Assembly (NCBI RefSeq): GCF_028737215.1
Contig: NZ_JAQZAM010000009.1
Span: 1-64,000 of the forward strand
Reading direction: 5' to 3'
Source of the DNA: Actinomycetospora chibensis
GTDB taxonomy: Bacteria > Actinomycetota > Actinomycetes > Mycobacteriales > Pseudonocardiaceae
DNA length: 64,000 nt
Numbering within the stretch: the first letter of the stretch is position 1; every line of letters starts with the position of its first letter. The position numbers and the translations under genes are program-made. The notes under the pieces are model-generated. The model searched no databases. It was not told where the DNA came from and was given only the letters and a program-made list of their open reading frames with translations. This document shows, piece by piece, positions 35,849-44,894 of the stretch.

Positions 35849-38800
35849 CTAGTCCAGACGAGTCCGCGACGGCAGCGCCGAGAGCGCCGTGAAGAGCACG
35901 AGCGCGAGCTGCAGGAGCAGGAGCAGGAGCCGTGCGGTGTCGTCGCGTCCGACGACCACGGGGCCGCCGGCGTCCCCGACGGGTACGCCGACGAGATGGC
36001 CCCAGGCCGGCACGACCGACACCGGCGCGCGGCCGACCGTCGCGGTCCACCCCGACTCCAGCTCGGCGGCCACCACGAGCAGCCGGCGGTCGGCGCCCGG
36101 CGAGACCCGCACGCCGACGGTCGGCAGGTCCGACGGCACCGGCGTGAGGCCTGCGGGACGCCGCGGGGCCGCCCGGGCCTCGGTGGCGTCGTCGGAGACC
36201 GGGGGCTCGAGCAGCACCGCACCGCCCACCGGCAGCGCGACCCGGGCGACGGGCCGCCCGTCGGAGGCCGGCGGGGCGTCCGCGAGCAGGGGACCGGCCG
36301 AGGTGCGCACCGAGCGGGCGGTCTGCTCGTCGGGCAGCACCACGGCACCGGTCCCGGCCGTGGCGAGCTCCGCGACGCCGGCCTGCGCGGTGGCCGGGTC
36401 GCCGGAGAGCAGCGCGCGCACGTCGCGCTGCAGCCGGGCGGGCGCGGCGCCGACCGGGGCGAAGTCGTCGTCGCCGTAGCGGGGCAGCGTCGGGCCCGAC
36501 CGGCGGGTGGTGTCGGGGTCGCGGGTGAGGACGACGACGCCCGCGCCGCTGCGCGCGAGCTCGTCGGCGAGCGGGGCGGCGAGGGTGGCCGGGCGCGTGG
36601 CGGCGAGCGGTCCGGCCCCGCCGCCGAGGACGGTGACCACGGCGAGCGCCACCACCGCGAGCGCGAGCACCGGCACCGCGACGCCCCGTGCCCGCTCGCT
36701 GCGGTCGTCCCCGCGGTCGCGCGCCCGGAACCGGCTCGCGAGGCCCGTCGCGCTCGCGCCCACCCGCTCGGCGGCGTCCGAGAGGCGACCTCCGAACCCC
36801 GCTCCGCCGAGGTCGAGCTCGGACTCGCCGCGACGGTCCGGCGCGCGACCGCTGCGCTCGCGGCGGCCGAGGAGCTGCCCGAGCGGCTCGGCCCGGGCGG
36901 CCGCGACCTGGGCGAGCAGGCTCCACAGCGCCCCGCACGCCGCCAGCGCGAGCGCGGGACCGGTCCAGCCCGGGCGCGGGTCCCCGCCCGAGAGCGGCGG
37001 CAGCGCGAACGAGCCGACCAGCGCCGCGGCGCCGACCCCGAGCAGCAGGAGCGCCAGCCCCGGGACCGCGGCCCGGCGGGGCGCCAGCAGCGCGCCGCCG
37101 ACCGCGACGACGACCAGCAGCAGGCCCGCCCACGGGACCGTCCCCGGCCCACCGGGGTCGAGCGACAGGATGTCGAGCGCGCCCGCGAACCGCTCGGCCA
37201 CCGGGGCGCCGGTGCCGTGCAGGAGGATCTCGGGAGCGGTGAGCAGCACCGTCGGCCACGGCAGGAGCAGCAGCACCGGCAGGACGACGATCACGGCCAG
37301 GGCCATGGCCCGGCGCCCCGCCGCCCGCGGCGGCGACGGTACGAGCACGAAGCCGACCACCACGACGACGAGCACGAGCGCGTACACGAGCGGCGCGAAG
37401 GCGCCCACGACCGCGAGCGCCAGCGCGGTGCCCGCCGCGGTGCTCCACCACGAGCCGCGACGGCCGGAGACGCGGACCCCGCGCAGCACGGCGAGGACGC
37501 CGGCGAGCACGAGCGGCAGCAGCACCACGGTGACGACGCCGTCGAGCCGGCCCTGCGCCACCGCGCCCGCCGTGACCCCGAGCAGCGCGTAGACCGCGCC
37601 GGCGAGCGCGCGCAGCACCCGGCCGACCCGCAGCTCGCGCGTCGCGAGGTACGCCGAGAGGCCGGCGAGGGGCAGCGCCGCGAGCAGCAGGAGCGACACC
37701 GCCGCCGGCGGCCCGCCCAGCGGCGCCACCGGACCCCCGAGCACCCCGACCACGGCCAGCGCGGCGGGCGCCGGCGCGCCGGTGCCGCCGGCGGCCGGGT
37801 GCCACGCCGCGAGGTAGGACGACCACAGCTCGCGCAGCCCCGGGACCTCGGCGATCCGCCCGCCGACGAGCGTGAGGCCCAGCCGGGACCACTGCGTCAC
37901 GAGCGCGACGACCGTCAGGCCGACGACGAGCAGCAACGGCGGGGCCAGCAGGAGCTCGCGCGCGACCCGTCCCGCGGTGACGGGGACGACGACCACCCGC
38001 TCGCCGGGCGCGGTCGGGGGGTCCTCCCAGTCCTGGCCGGGCGCGCCGGACCGGCCCTCGGCGCGCGGGGCCGGGGTGGGAGCCGGCCCCACGGGTGCCG
38101 CGTCGGCCGGGGCGCGGGGTCCCGGCAGCGCGACCGCCAGGGACTCGCCGGGGCGGCGCAGGCCCGCGGTCCTGCGGGTGCTGCGTGTGCTGCGTGTGCT
38201 GCGCGGCAGGGCGGCGCCGACGGCCAGCGCGCCGGGCCCCACGGCCGGGCGCCGGGCGGCGTCCCCGCCGTCGGAGGCGGCGTCCTCGCGCGACTCCCGC
38301 TCCGCCCACTCGGGCAGCCGCCCGAGCGAGAGCTCGTCGGCGAGGCGGCCGCGCACGAGCGAGGTCAGCCCGCCGCGCACGGCGTTGCGCAGCCGTGTGG
38401 TGCGGCTCGTCAGCAGTCCGCGCAGCTCGCGGGGCAGGGCCGTCGCCCCGGTGCTGCGCCGGCGGCGCGCGTCGGCGAGGTCGGCGATGCCCGGACCGGA
38501 GCCGAGCACCCGCGACAGGCCGGCGAGCTCGGCGCCCGCGGCCCGCGCCCGGCGCACGAGCAGCAGGCCCAGGGCGCGGAGCACGGCGAGCACGGGCAGG
38601 CGCGCGAGTCCGAGCACGAAGGCGGGCGACGAGCAGTTGGCCAGGAAGGTCCGGATGCCGTGGGCGCGGTCGGTGGCACGGTAGCGATGGTCGACCCCGG
38701 CGGTGTCCAGCGGGCGGGTGCGGGCGGAGAGCGCGCGGGCGTGGCGCAGCCGGGCCGAGGGGGCGCAGAGCACGAGACCGCCGGCGCGGTTGACCCGCCA

Positions 38801-39436
38801 GCCGTAGTCGACGTCCTCGCGCAGCAGGCCCAGGGCCGTGTCGTAGCCGCCGAGCCCGTCCCACTCGCGGCGGCGCATCAGCGAGCCCGCGGACCCGACG
38901 GCGAGGACCTCGGAGTTCGTCGCGAACTGGCCCATGTCGAGCTCGTCGGCCCCGATGCCGGTCTGCCGCGACCCCGACGCGTCGATGGACACGCCGGCCT
39001 CGACCACGAGCCGGGGCTCGTCCCAGTCGAGGCACAGGGGGCCGAGCACGGCGGCCGACGGCGAGGCGTCGGCGACGGAGAGCAGGACCTCGAGACAGTC
39101 CGGGGCCGGGGCGGCGTCGTCGTGCAGGACCCACAGCCAGTCGCCCGACCCCGAGGGGCCTGCGCCCTCGGCGTTGCGGCCCCAGCGCCGGTCGGCGTCG
39201 TCGACCGCGGTGTGCACGGCCTCGGCGAACCCGGTGTCGCGGGGCATGCGCAGCACGACGTCGACCTGGTTGCTCGCCGCGAGCAGCCCGGAGGTGCCGT
39301 CGGTGGAGCCCGTGTCGACGGCGATCACCCAGCGCGGCCTGCGGGTCAGGCGCGCCAGGGAGTCCAGGGCGGTGGGCAGCCAGAACTCGCCGTCGTGGCA
39401 CACCAGCACCGCGAGGACGGGCGAGGTTCCAGCCAC
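35849..39436 (-). CDS. Giant glycosyltransferase family 2 / multi-spanning membrane protein
   Basis: A 1195-residue protein starting with a GT-A domain (~1-270): LAVLVCHDGEFWLPTALDSL, VDTGSTDGTSG (~43), LHDDAAPAPD (DXD-like, ~110) and RREWDGLGGYDTAL. A Pro/Arg-rich hinge includes RSTRSTRSTRR from a 9-bp DNA repeat (~38170-38200). From ~480 to the end come more than ten hydrophobic segments with long extracytoplasmic loops, ending LVLFTALSALPSRTRLD. It probably transfers a sugar from a nucleotide or lipid donor to an envelope polymer. Similar large proteins lie beside whiB2 in other actinobacteria. GTG at 39436. Confidence 0.85.
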   Translation of the reverse strand: MAGTSPVLAVLVCHDGEFWLPTALDSLARLTRRPRWVIAVDTGSTDGTSGLLAASNQVDVVLRMPRDTGFAEAVHTAVDDADRRWGRNAEGAGPSGSGDWLWVLHDDAAPAPDCLEVLLSVADASPSAAVLGPLCLDWDEPRLVVEAGVSIDASGSRQTGIGADELDMGQFATNSEVLAVGSAGSLMRRREWDGLGGYDTALGLLREDVDYGWRVNRAGGLVLCAPSARLRHARALSARTRPLDTAGVDHRYRATDRAHGIRTFLANCSSPAFVLGLARLPVLAVLRALGLLLVRRARAAGAELAGLSRVLGSGPGIADLADARRRRSTGATALPRELRGLLTSRTTRLRNAVRGGLTSLVRGRLADELSLGRLPEWAERESREDAASDGGDAARRPAVGPGALAVGAALPRSTRSTRSTRRTAGLRRPGESLAVALPGPRAPADAAPVGPAPTPAPRAEGRSGAPGQDWEDPPTAPGERVVVVPVTAGRVARELLLAPPLLLVVGLTVVALVTQWSRLGLTLVGGRIAEVPGLRELWSSYLAAWHPAAGGTGAPAPAALAVVGVLGGPVAPLGGPPAAVSLLLLAALPLAGLSAYLATRELRVGRVLRALAGAVYALLGVTAGAVAQGRLDGVVTVVLLPLVLAGVLAVLRGVRVSGRRGSWWSTAAGTALALAVVGAFAPLVYALVLVVVVVGFVLVPSPPRAAGRRAMALAVIVVLPVLLLLPWPTVLLTAPEILLHGTGAPVAERFAGALDILSLDPGGPGTVPWAGLLLVVVAVGGALLAPRRAAVPGLALLLLGVGAAALVGSFALPPLSGGDPRPGWTGPALALAACGALWSLLAQVAAARAEPLGQLLGRRERSGRAPDRRGESELDLGGAGFGGRLSDAAERVGASATGLASRFRARDRGDDRSERARGVAVPVLALAVVALAVVTVLGGGAGPLAATRPATLAAPLADELARSGAGVVVLTRDPDTTRRSGPTLPRYGDDDFAPVGAAPARLQRDVRALLSGDPATAQAGVAELATAGTGAVVLPDEQTARSVRTSAGPLLADAPPASDGRPVARVALPVGGAVLLEPPVSDDATEARAAPRRPAGLTPVPSDLPTVGVRVSPGADRRLLVVAAELESGWTATVGRAPVSVVPAWGHLVGVPVGDAGGPVVVGRDDTARLLLLLLQLALVLFTALSALPSRTRLD

Positions 39437-39554
39437 CGACGAGCCGCCCTTTCCTCGGGCGACCTCCCCGCGGGGCGCCCCTCCACCGGTCCGGCCGCCG
39501 AGGGTAGGGCCCCCCGGCGGACTGTCCGGTGCCGGGTCCGTGCCGGGGACGAGG

Positions 39555-39920
39555 TCAGACGGCGTCGACCGCGTCCATCGTGTCGAACGCCCGACGCTTC
39601 AGGCGCCGGCGCTCCCGCTCGGACAGGCCACCCCAGATCCCGAAGCGCTCGTCGTGCCCGAGGGCGTACTCGAGGCACTCCGAGCGGACGTCGCAGCTGT
39701 TGCAGATCTGCTTGGCCTCCCGGGTGCTCCCACCCTTCTCGGGGAAGAACGCCTCCGGGTCCGTCTGCGCGCAGAGGGCGCGCTCCTGCCATTCCTGCTC
39801 GTCCTCGGTGACCATCGCCAGCTCCGAGAGGACATCCCTCAGAGGAGGCTGCCCCACCGGACCGAAGGCCCTCACTGCATCGCTACCCAGCACCACCGAC
39901 CCGCTCTCCGCACCGTTCAC
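39555..39920 (-). CDS. whiB2: WhiB-family iron-sulfur transcription factor (WhiB2/WhmD-like)
   Basis: WhiB proteins bind a [4Fe-4S] cluster and the primary sigma factor to regulate division and development. Four cysteines are in the expected arrangement: ALCAQTD, then ICNSCDVRSEC. GIWGGLSERERRRLKRRAF is the sigma-binding turn plus basic DNA-binding tail. From GTG at 39920 the protein has 121 residues; GAGGGAGG five bases upstream fixes this start. It has ~30 more N-terminal residues than M. tuberculosis WhiB2; a start at the ATG of MVTEDEQEW would restore normal length. A good promoter lies at 40005-40034. Confidence 0.93.
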   Translation of the reverse strand: MNGAESGSVVLGSDAVRAFGPVGQPPLRDVLSELAMVTEDEQEWQERALCAQTDPEAFFPEKGGSTREAKQICNSCDVRSECLEYALGHDERFGIWGGLSERERRRLKRRAFDTMDAVDAV

Positions 39921-40004
39921 GGACACCTCCCTCGCCTCGACTCCCCCCGGCCCCCACTGAGTGGACGAGGCGTCGGCCCCGCACCGACGTGTCATCGCGT
40001 AGGA

Positions 40005-40034
40005 ATTACACCGGTGTCGTTCCATCCGGGTCAA
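40005..40034 (-). promoter_or_regulatory. Promoter of whiB2
   Basis: On the minus strand TTGACC (40034-40029) is followed after 18 bases by TGTAAT (40010-40005). This is the best sigma70-type promoter in the window. It predicts a leader of about 78 nt before the GTG at 39920. Confidence 0.65.
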
Positions 40035-40166
40035 GCCGGGGGACACGTCCGGCCGCATGTCGCGGCGGGCGGTCGTCACGTGCGGTGAGCGTCACTGCGC
40101 TGTCCGTAGCAATGAGCTGTCACCACGCCTTCGAGGCGCCCGCCGGTGATCGGGGAGACTGGATGC

Positions 40167-40931
40167 GTGACATCCCGCGTCTCGCGCCTGCGCTCGCCGG
40201 TCAGCCCCATCTTCCTGGTGCTGGTCGCGCTCACCGTCGCCGGGGGCGCCCTGACGCTCGTGCCCGCCCGGGGGACCGTGATCGGCGGCACGGTCCTGCT
40301 GGTCCTGGCCGGGTGGGCGGTCTCACTCTGCCTGCACGAGTTCTCCCACGCGCTCACCGCGGACCGCTGCGGCGACCACTCGGTGCGTGCCCTCGGCTAC
40401 CTGACCCTGGACATCCGCCGCTACGCCAACATCGGGCTCACGCTCGTCCTGCCGCTGCTGTTCCTCGTCATCGGCGGGATCCCGCTGCCCGGCGGCGCGG
40501 TCTGGATCCAGCGGGGCGCGCTGCGGTCGCGGCCGGCGATCAGCGCGGTCTCGTTGGCCGGGCCGATGGCCAACCTCGTGCTCGCCGCCGCGATCGCGAT
40601 CGGCGTGGCGCTCACGGCCCCGCCCCTGCCGCTGGCCGCGGCCCTGTCGTTCCTGGGGATCATCCAGGTCCTGACGTTCGTGCTGAACCTGCTGCCCGTC
40701 CCGGGGCTCGACGGCTGGGGCGTCATCGACCCCTACCTGCGCTACGGGACGCGGGCGGGCGCGGCGCGCATCGCGCCGTTCGCCCCCTTCGCGATCATCC
40801 TGCTGCTGTTCCTGATCCCCGGCGCCTCGGCGCTGCTGTTCGCGGCGGCCGAGTGGGTCTTCGCCCTCGTCGGCGGTGACGGGACGCTCGCGCGGCTGGG
40901 CAACGTGCAGTTCGCCCGGCTGCTCGGCTGA
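40167..40931 (+). CDS. Site-2 protease family (M50) membrane metalloprotease
   Basis: A 254-residue polytopic intramembrane zinc protease. HEFSH in CLHEFSHALTADRCG (~55) is the HExxH zinc site. NLLPVPGLDGWGV (~175) supplies the third ligand (NPDG-like motif). Five or six hydrophobic segments surround these. Such enzymes cut membrane-bound anti-sigma factors or clear signal peptides; the target here is unknown. The GTG at 40167 has GGGGAG nine bases upstream, better than the in-frame GTG at 40146. It is divergent from whiB2 and 42 bp before fbiA. Confidence 0.9.
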   Translation: MTSRVSRLRSPVSPIFLVLVALTVAGGALTLVPARGTVIGGTVLLVLAGWAVSLCLHEFSHALTADRCGDHSVRALGYLTLDIRRYANIGLTLVLPLLFLVIGGIPLPGGAVWIQRGALRSRPAISAVSLAGPMANLVLAAAIAIGVALTAPPLPLAAALSFLGIIQVLTFVLNLLPVPGLDGWGVIDPYLRYGTRAGAARIAPFAPFAIILLLFLIPGASALLFAAAEWVFALVGGDGTLARLGNVQFARLLG

Positions 40932-40973
40932 CCGCCTGCTCGACGGGTTCGGGACCGGGAGGACGATCGGGGC

Positions 40974-41975
40974 ATGAAGGTCACCGTTCTCGTCGGCGGG
41001 GTCGGCGGCGCCCGCTTCCTGCAGGGCGTCCTGGCCGCCGCCGCACCGGGCGACGCGATCCGTGCGGTGGTCAACGTCGGCGACGACATCTGGCTGCACG
41101 GGCTGCGCGTCTGCCCGGACCTCGACACCTGCATGTACACCCTCGGCGCGGGCATCGACACCGAGCGCGGCTGGGGCCGGGCCAAGGAGACCTGGTCGGT
41201 CCGCGAGGAGCTCGAGGCCTACGGCGCCGACCCGACGTGGTTCGGGCTCGGCGACCGCGACGTCGCCACCCATCTCGTGCGCACCCGGATGCTGCGGGCG
41301 GGCTACCCGCTCTCCCAGGTCACCGCCGCGCTGTGCGACCGCTGGTCGCCCGGTGTGGAGCTCATCCCGGCCAGCGACGACCGGATCGAGACCCACGTCG
41401 TCGTCGACGACCCGAACAGTGCCGACGACCCACCCGCCCGCCGGGCCATCCACTTCCAGGAGTGGTGGGTGCGCCACCGCGCGGCCCTGCCGGCGCACTC
41501 CTTCGCCTCGGTCGGGCGCGAGCAGGCCACGGCGTGCCCCGCCGCGCTCGCCGCGATCGCCGACGCCGACGTCGTGCTCGTGGCGCCGTCGAACCCCGTG
41601 GTCAGCATCCACACGATCGTCGACGTCCCCGCCATGCGGCCCGCGCTGTCCGCCGCGGCGGGCCGGGTCGTCGGGGTGTCGCCGATCGTCGACGGGCACG
41701 CGGTGCGCGGGATGGCCGAGGCGTGCCTGACGGCGGTGGACGTGCCGGTCAGCGCCGAGGGCGTCGGGCGCTGGTACGGCGCGCGCACCACCGGCGGCCT
41801 GCTCGACGGGTGGCTCGTCGCCCCGGGCGACGGGGCCGAGGTGCCGGGCGTCGAGGTCCGCGAGGTGCCGCTGATGATGACCGACCCGGACGCCACGGCG
41901 GCGATGGTGCGCGCGGCCTACGAGCTCGCCGGCGTCCGCGGAGCGGAGCGGAGCCGGACCGTCGATGGCAGCTGA
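40974..41975 (+). CDS. fbiA: 2-phospho-L-lactate transferase (F420 biosynthesis)
   Basis: FbiA/CofD joins the phospholactyl or phosphoenolpyruvyl-guanosine donor to the deazaflavin Fo, giving (dehydro-)F420-0. The 333-residue protein begins [19 protein letters not shown], then [21 protein letters not shown] (~40-60) and [14 protein letters not shown] (~205), all CofD signatures. GGGAGG lies upstream of the ATG. Its last 11 bases overlap fbiB, as in the mycobacterial Rv3261-Rv3262 pair. Confidence 0.97.
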   Translation: MKVTVLVGGVGGARFLQGVLAAAAPGDAIRAVVNVGDDIWLHGLRVCPDLDTCMYTLGAGIDTERGWGRAKETWSVREELEAYGADPTWFGLGDRDVATHLVRTRMLRAGYPLSQVTAALCDRWSPGVELIPASDDRIETHVVVDDPNSADDPPARRAIHFQEWWVRHRAALPAHSFASVGREQATACPAALAAIADADVVLVAPSNPVVSIHTIVDVPAMRPALSAAAGRVVGVSPIVDGHAVRGMAEACLTAVDVPVSAEGVGRWYGARTTGGLLDGWLVAPGDGAEVPGVEVREVPLMMTDPDATAAMVRAAYELAGVRGAERSRTVDGS

Positions 41976-43314
41976 TCACGCCTCCGACGGGCTGACCCTC
42001 TGGGGCGTCCCCGGTCTGCCGGAGTTCCGCCCCGGCGACGACCTCGCCGGCGCGCTGGCCGATGCCCTCGCCGGCTCGCTCGCCGACGGCGACGTGGTGG
42101 TCGTGACGTCGAAGGTGCTCTCGAAGGTCGAGGGCCGCCTCGTGCCGGTGCCCACCGATCCCGACGAGCGCGACGCCGCCCGCCGCGCGCTGGTCGACCG
42201 CGAGACCGTGCGGCTGCTCGCCACCAAGGGCCGCACCAAGATCGTCGCCAATCCCCTGGGGATCGTGCAGGCCGCCGCGGGGATCGACGCCTCGAACGTC
42301 GCCGGCGACGAGGTCGCGCTGCTCCCCGAGGATCCGGACGCCTCGGCCGCCGCCCTGCGCGCGGCGCTGCGCGAGCGGCTCGGCGTGGACGTGGCCGTGG
42401 TCGTCACCGACACCATGGGCCGCACCTGGCGCGTCGGGCAGACCGACGCCGCGATCGGCGCCGCCGGGCTGGAGGTCGTGCACGCCTACGGCGGTGCCGT
42501 CGACAGCCAGGGCAACGAGCTCGTGGTCACCGAGGTCGCCGTCGCCGACGAGGTCGCCGCGGCCGCCGACCTCGTCAAGGGCAAGCTCGGCGGCGTGCCC
42601 GTCGCCGTGGTGCGCGGCCTGCCCTCCTCCCTGCGGTCGGAGACGGCGCGGGGTCGCGACCTCGTGCGGTCGGTCGACGAGGACCTGTTCTGGCTCGGGA
42701 CGGACGAGGCGCTCGCGCGGGGGCGGCGCGAGGCGGTGCCGGCGCGACGCTCGGTGCGCGCGTTCGCCGACACCCCGGTCGATCCCGAGGCGCTGCGCCG
42801 GGCCGGCGCCGCGGGCCTCACCGCGCCCGCCCCGCACCACACCCGCCCGGTGCGTTTCGTGCGCCTGGTGTCGCCGGAGCTGCGCGTCCGGCTGCTCGAC
42901 GCCATGGCCGAGGCGTGGCGCGCCGACCTGCGCGGCGACGGGTTCTCCCCCGACGCGATCGAGCGCCGTGTCGCCCGCGGCGACCTGCTGCGTACCGCGC
43001 CCGAGGTCGTGCTGCCGTTCCTCGTCCCCGAGGGTGCACACGCCTACCCCGACGCGCGCCGGGCCGCGGCCGAGCACACGATGTTCACCGTCGCCGGCGG
43101 CGCCGCCGTCGGGAGCCTGCTCGTCGCCCTGGCCGCCGAGGGGCTGGGGTCGTGCTGGGTGTCGTCGACGATCTTCGCGCCGGAGATCGTGCGCGAGGTG
43201 CTCGACCTGCCCGCCGACTGGGAGCCCCTGGGCGCCGTCGCGATCGGGCACCCCGCGTCCGAGCCGCCGCCGCGGGGCGGACTGGCCGTCGACGACCGGT
43301 GGGTGGAGCGATGA
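41965..43314 (+). CDS. fbiB: Coenzyme F420:L-glutamate ligase / FMN nitroreductase fusion
   Basis: FbiB adds the gamma-linked glutamate tail to F420-0, and its C-terminal domain reduces the dehydro form. Residues ~10-245 are CofE-like ([52 protein letters not shown]). Residues ~250-449 are a nitroreductase ([35 protein letters not shown]). Length 449 matches the fused actinobacterial form. The ATG lies inside fbiA (11-base overlap) and the stop overlaps the Nudix start, so the three are one translation unit. Confidence 0.97.
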   Translation: MAADHASDGLTLWGVPGLPEFRPGDDLAGALADALAGSLADGDVVVVTSKVLSKVEGRLVPVPTDPDERDAARRALVDRETVRLLATKGRTKIVANPLGIVQAAAGIDASNVAGDEVALLPEDPDASAAALRAALRERLGVDVAVVVTDTMGRTWRVGQTDAAIGAAGLEVVHAYGGAVDSQGNELVVTEVAVADEVAAAADLVKGKLGGVPVAVVRGLPSSLRSETARGRDLVRSVDEDLFWLGTDEALARGRREAVPARRSVRAFADTPVDPEALRRAGAAGLTAPAPHHTRPVRFVRLVSPELRVRLLDAMAEAWRADLRGDGFSPDAIERRVARGDLLRTAPEVVLPFLVPEGAHAYPDARRAAAEHTMFTVAGGAAVGSLLVALAAEGLGSCWVSSTIFAPEIVREVLDLPADWEPLGAVAIGHPASEPPPRGGLAVDDRWVER

Positions 43315-43907
43315 CGGACACGCAGCGGACGCTGGCGTCCACCACGCGCGCGGCCGTCTCGACGGCCGCCGTGCACGCCGACGCCCGCGAGGTCCTGGGC
43401 CGGTGGCGGGCCGGGACGCGCGAGCTGGAGTCGGTGCGCCTGGGGCTGGTGTCCTACCTCGCCGCCCGCCCCGACGCGTGCTCGCGCTCCTGCGCGCCCG
43501 GTCACCTCACGGCCTCGGCGCTCGTCCTCGACGCCGCGGGCGAGCGGGCGCTGCTGACCCTCCACCCCCGGGTCGGGGCGTGGATCCAGCTCGGCGGGCA
43601 CATCGAGCCGGAGGACACGACCCTCGCCGGTGCCGCGCTGCGCGAGGCGGAGGAGGAGTCGGGGATCGAGGGCCTGACCCTCGACCCCGAGCCCCTGCAC
43701 GTCGAGATCCACGCCCTGACCTGCTCGCTCGGCGTCCCCACCCGCCACCTCGACGTCCGCTTCGTCGCCCACGCCCCGCCCGGCGCCGTCGAGGCGATCA
43801 GCGACGAGTCGCTGGACCTGCGCTGGTGGCCGCTGGCGGAGCTCCCGGACGAGGTCGCGTTCGGCCGGTCGCTGGTCCGTGCCGCTCCGGGTCGGAACCG
43901 CTCCTGA
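43311..43907 (+). CDS. Nudix hydrolase coupled to the F420 operon
   Basis: A 198-residue protein whose Nudix box is complete: G in [25 protein letters not shown] follows GX5EX7REUXEEXGU (shown in two halves, ~99-122). Nudix enzymes hydrolyse nucleoside diphosphates linked to another group, using Mg ions. The ATG overlaps the fbiB stop (ATGA). Coupling suggests it acts on an F420 precursor, a GTP-derived donor or an oxidised nucleotide; this is inference from position only. A perfect hairpin includes its stop codon. Confidence 0.9.
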   Translation: MTDTQRTLASTTRAAVSTAAVHADAREVLGRWRAGTRELESVRLGLVSYLAARPDACSRSCAPGHLTASALVLDAAGERALLTLHPRVGAWIQLGGHIEPEDTTLAGAALREAEEESGIEGLTLDPEPLHVEIHALTCSLGVPTRHLDVRFVAHAPPGAVEAISDESLDLRWWPLAELPDEVAFGRSLVRAAPGRNRS

Positions 43908-43935
43908 CGATGCTTCGGTTTCCGAAGCATCGTCA
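43905..43935. terminator. Perfect inverted repeat spanning the Nudix stop codon
   Basis: TGACGATGCTTCGG (43905-43918) and CCGAAGCATCGTCA (43922-43935) are exact reverse complements around a TTT loop. The first TGA is the stop codon of the Nudix gene. The structure lies between convergent genes and probably stops both transcripts. Confidence 0.88.
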
Positions 43936-43955
43936 CCACCGACGCGGGCTCCGGG

Positions 43956-44894
43956 TCAGTAGCTCCGGTAGTCCTTCGGCGAGAAGCGCGGCCCGAAGCG
44001 GGGCCGGCGGAACCCGGAGGCCTCGATGTAGCGCACCGCCCGCTGGCGCTGGGGGGCGTAGCAGGCCAGGACCTCGAGCATCCCGTCGTCGTCGAGCTTG
44101 CGCCCCACCAGGGCCCAGCCGACGGTCGAGGGAATGTGGAAGTCGCCGACGCTCACCGCGTCCGGATCCCCCCAGGAGCGCTGGGCGACCTCGGCGGCGG
44201 TCCACACGCCGATCCCCGGGATCTTCATCAGCAGCGCGCGCCCGGCCTCGCCCCGCAGCTCCGCGGCCTTCTCCAGGCGGTGGGCGACCGTCGCCGACGC
44301 GAGGATCGCCCGGCGCCGCGACTGGTCGACGCCCGCGCGGTGCCACTCCCAGTCGGGGACCTCGCGCAGGCGCCGCGGCGTCGGCGGGAGCTTCATCCGG
44401 CGCGGGCAGGGGCCCGGGGCGTCCTCGCCGAACCGCCAGCACAGCTCGCGCCACGACCGGCGGGCCTCGGTGCCGGTGACCTTCTGCTCGAGGATCGCGG
44501 GCACCAGCAGATCCCACACCGTGCGTGTGCCGCCGAGGCGCAGGCCCGGCATGCGCCGCCGGGTCTCGGCGACGAGCGGGTGGTGGCCGACGAAGCCGGA
44601 GTCGTCGTCCTCGGCACCCAGCAGCATCGGCACGCCGTCGACGGCCCACTGCGCGCCCGGACCCCAGGCGCGGGCCCGGACCTCCCCGTCGCGCCGCGAG
44701 ATCGCGAGCGTGGCGGGACCGTCGGGGGTCGGCGTCGAGCGCCAGATCTCCCCACCTTCGCTCCCCTCCAGCTCCATGTGGAAGGTCGGGTCGCCCCGCC
44801 CGCGTCGCAGCGGCGCGAGCAGCGCCCGCACGTCGAGGACGAACTCCGGCCGCCACACCCGTTCCGCGGCGGCAGCGAGGACCTCAGGCACCAC
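43956..44894 (-). CDS. DNA-3-methyladenine glycosylase II-like HhH-GPD protein
   Basis: This base-excision enzyme removes alkylated purines from DNA. In 312 residues, an N-terminal domain (~1-115) leads into the helix-hairpin-helix glycosylase domain: LLVPAILEQKVTGTEARRSW (~130), LMKIPGIGVWTAAEVA (~220) and catalytic Asp in DAVSVGDFHIPS (~250). The end, QRAVRYIEASGFRRPRFGPR, may bind DNA. GTG at 44894 overlaps the end of the upstream nucleotidyltransferase gene by 11 bases. An AlkA-type enzyme is the best call. Confidence 0.9.
   Translation of the reverse strand: MVPEVLAAAAERVWRPEFVLDVRALLAPLRRGRGDPTFHMELEGSEGGEIWRSTPTPDGPATLAISRRDGEVRARAWGPGAQWAVDGVPMLLGAEDDDSGFVGHHPLVAETRRRMPGLRLGGTRTVWDLLVPAILEQKVTGTEARRSWRELCWRFGEDAPGPCPRRMKLPPTPRRLREVPDWEWHRAGVDQSRRRAILASATVAHRLEKAAELRGEAGRALLMKIPGIGVWTAAEVAQRSWGDPDAVSVGDFHIPSTVGWALVGRKLDDDGMLEVLACYAPQRQRAVRYIEASGFRRPRFGPRFSPKDYRSY

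Noticed and set aside
35996-39811. 1271-codon open frame opposite the large glycosyltransferase
   Set aside because: Antisense artefact of GC-rich codon use; the minus frame has GT2 motifs and membrane helices, this one has only Arg/Gln/Gly low complexity.
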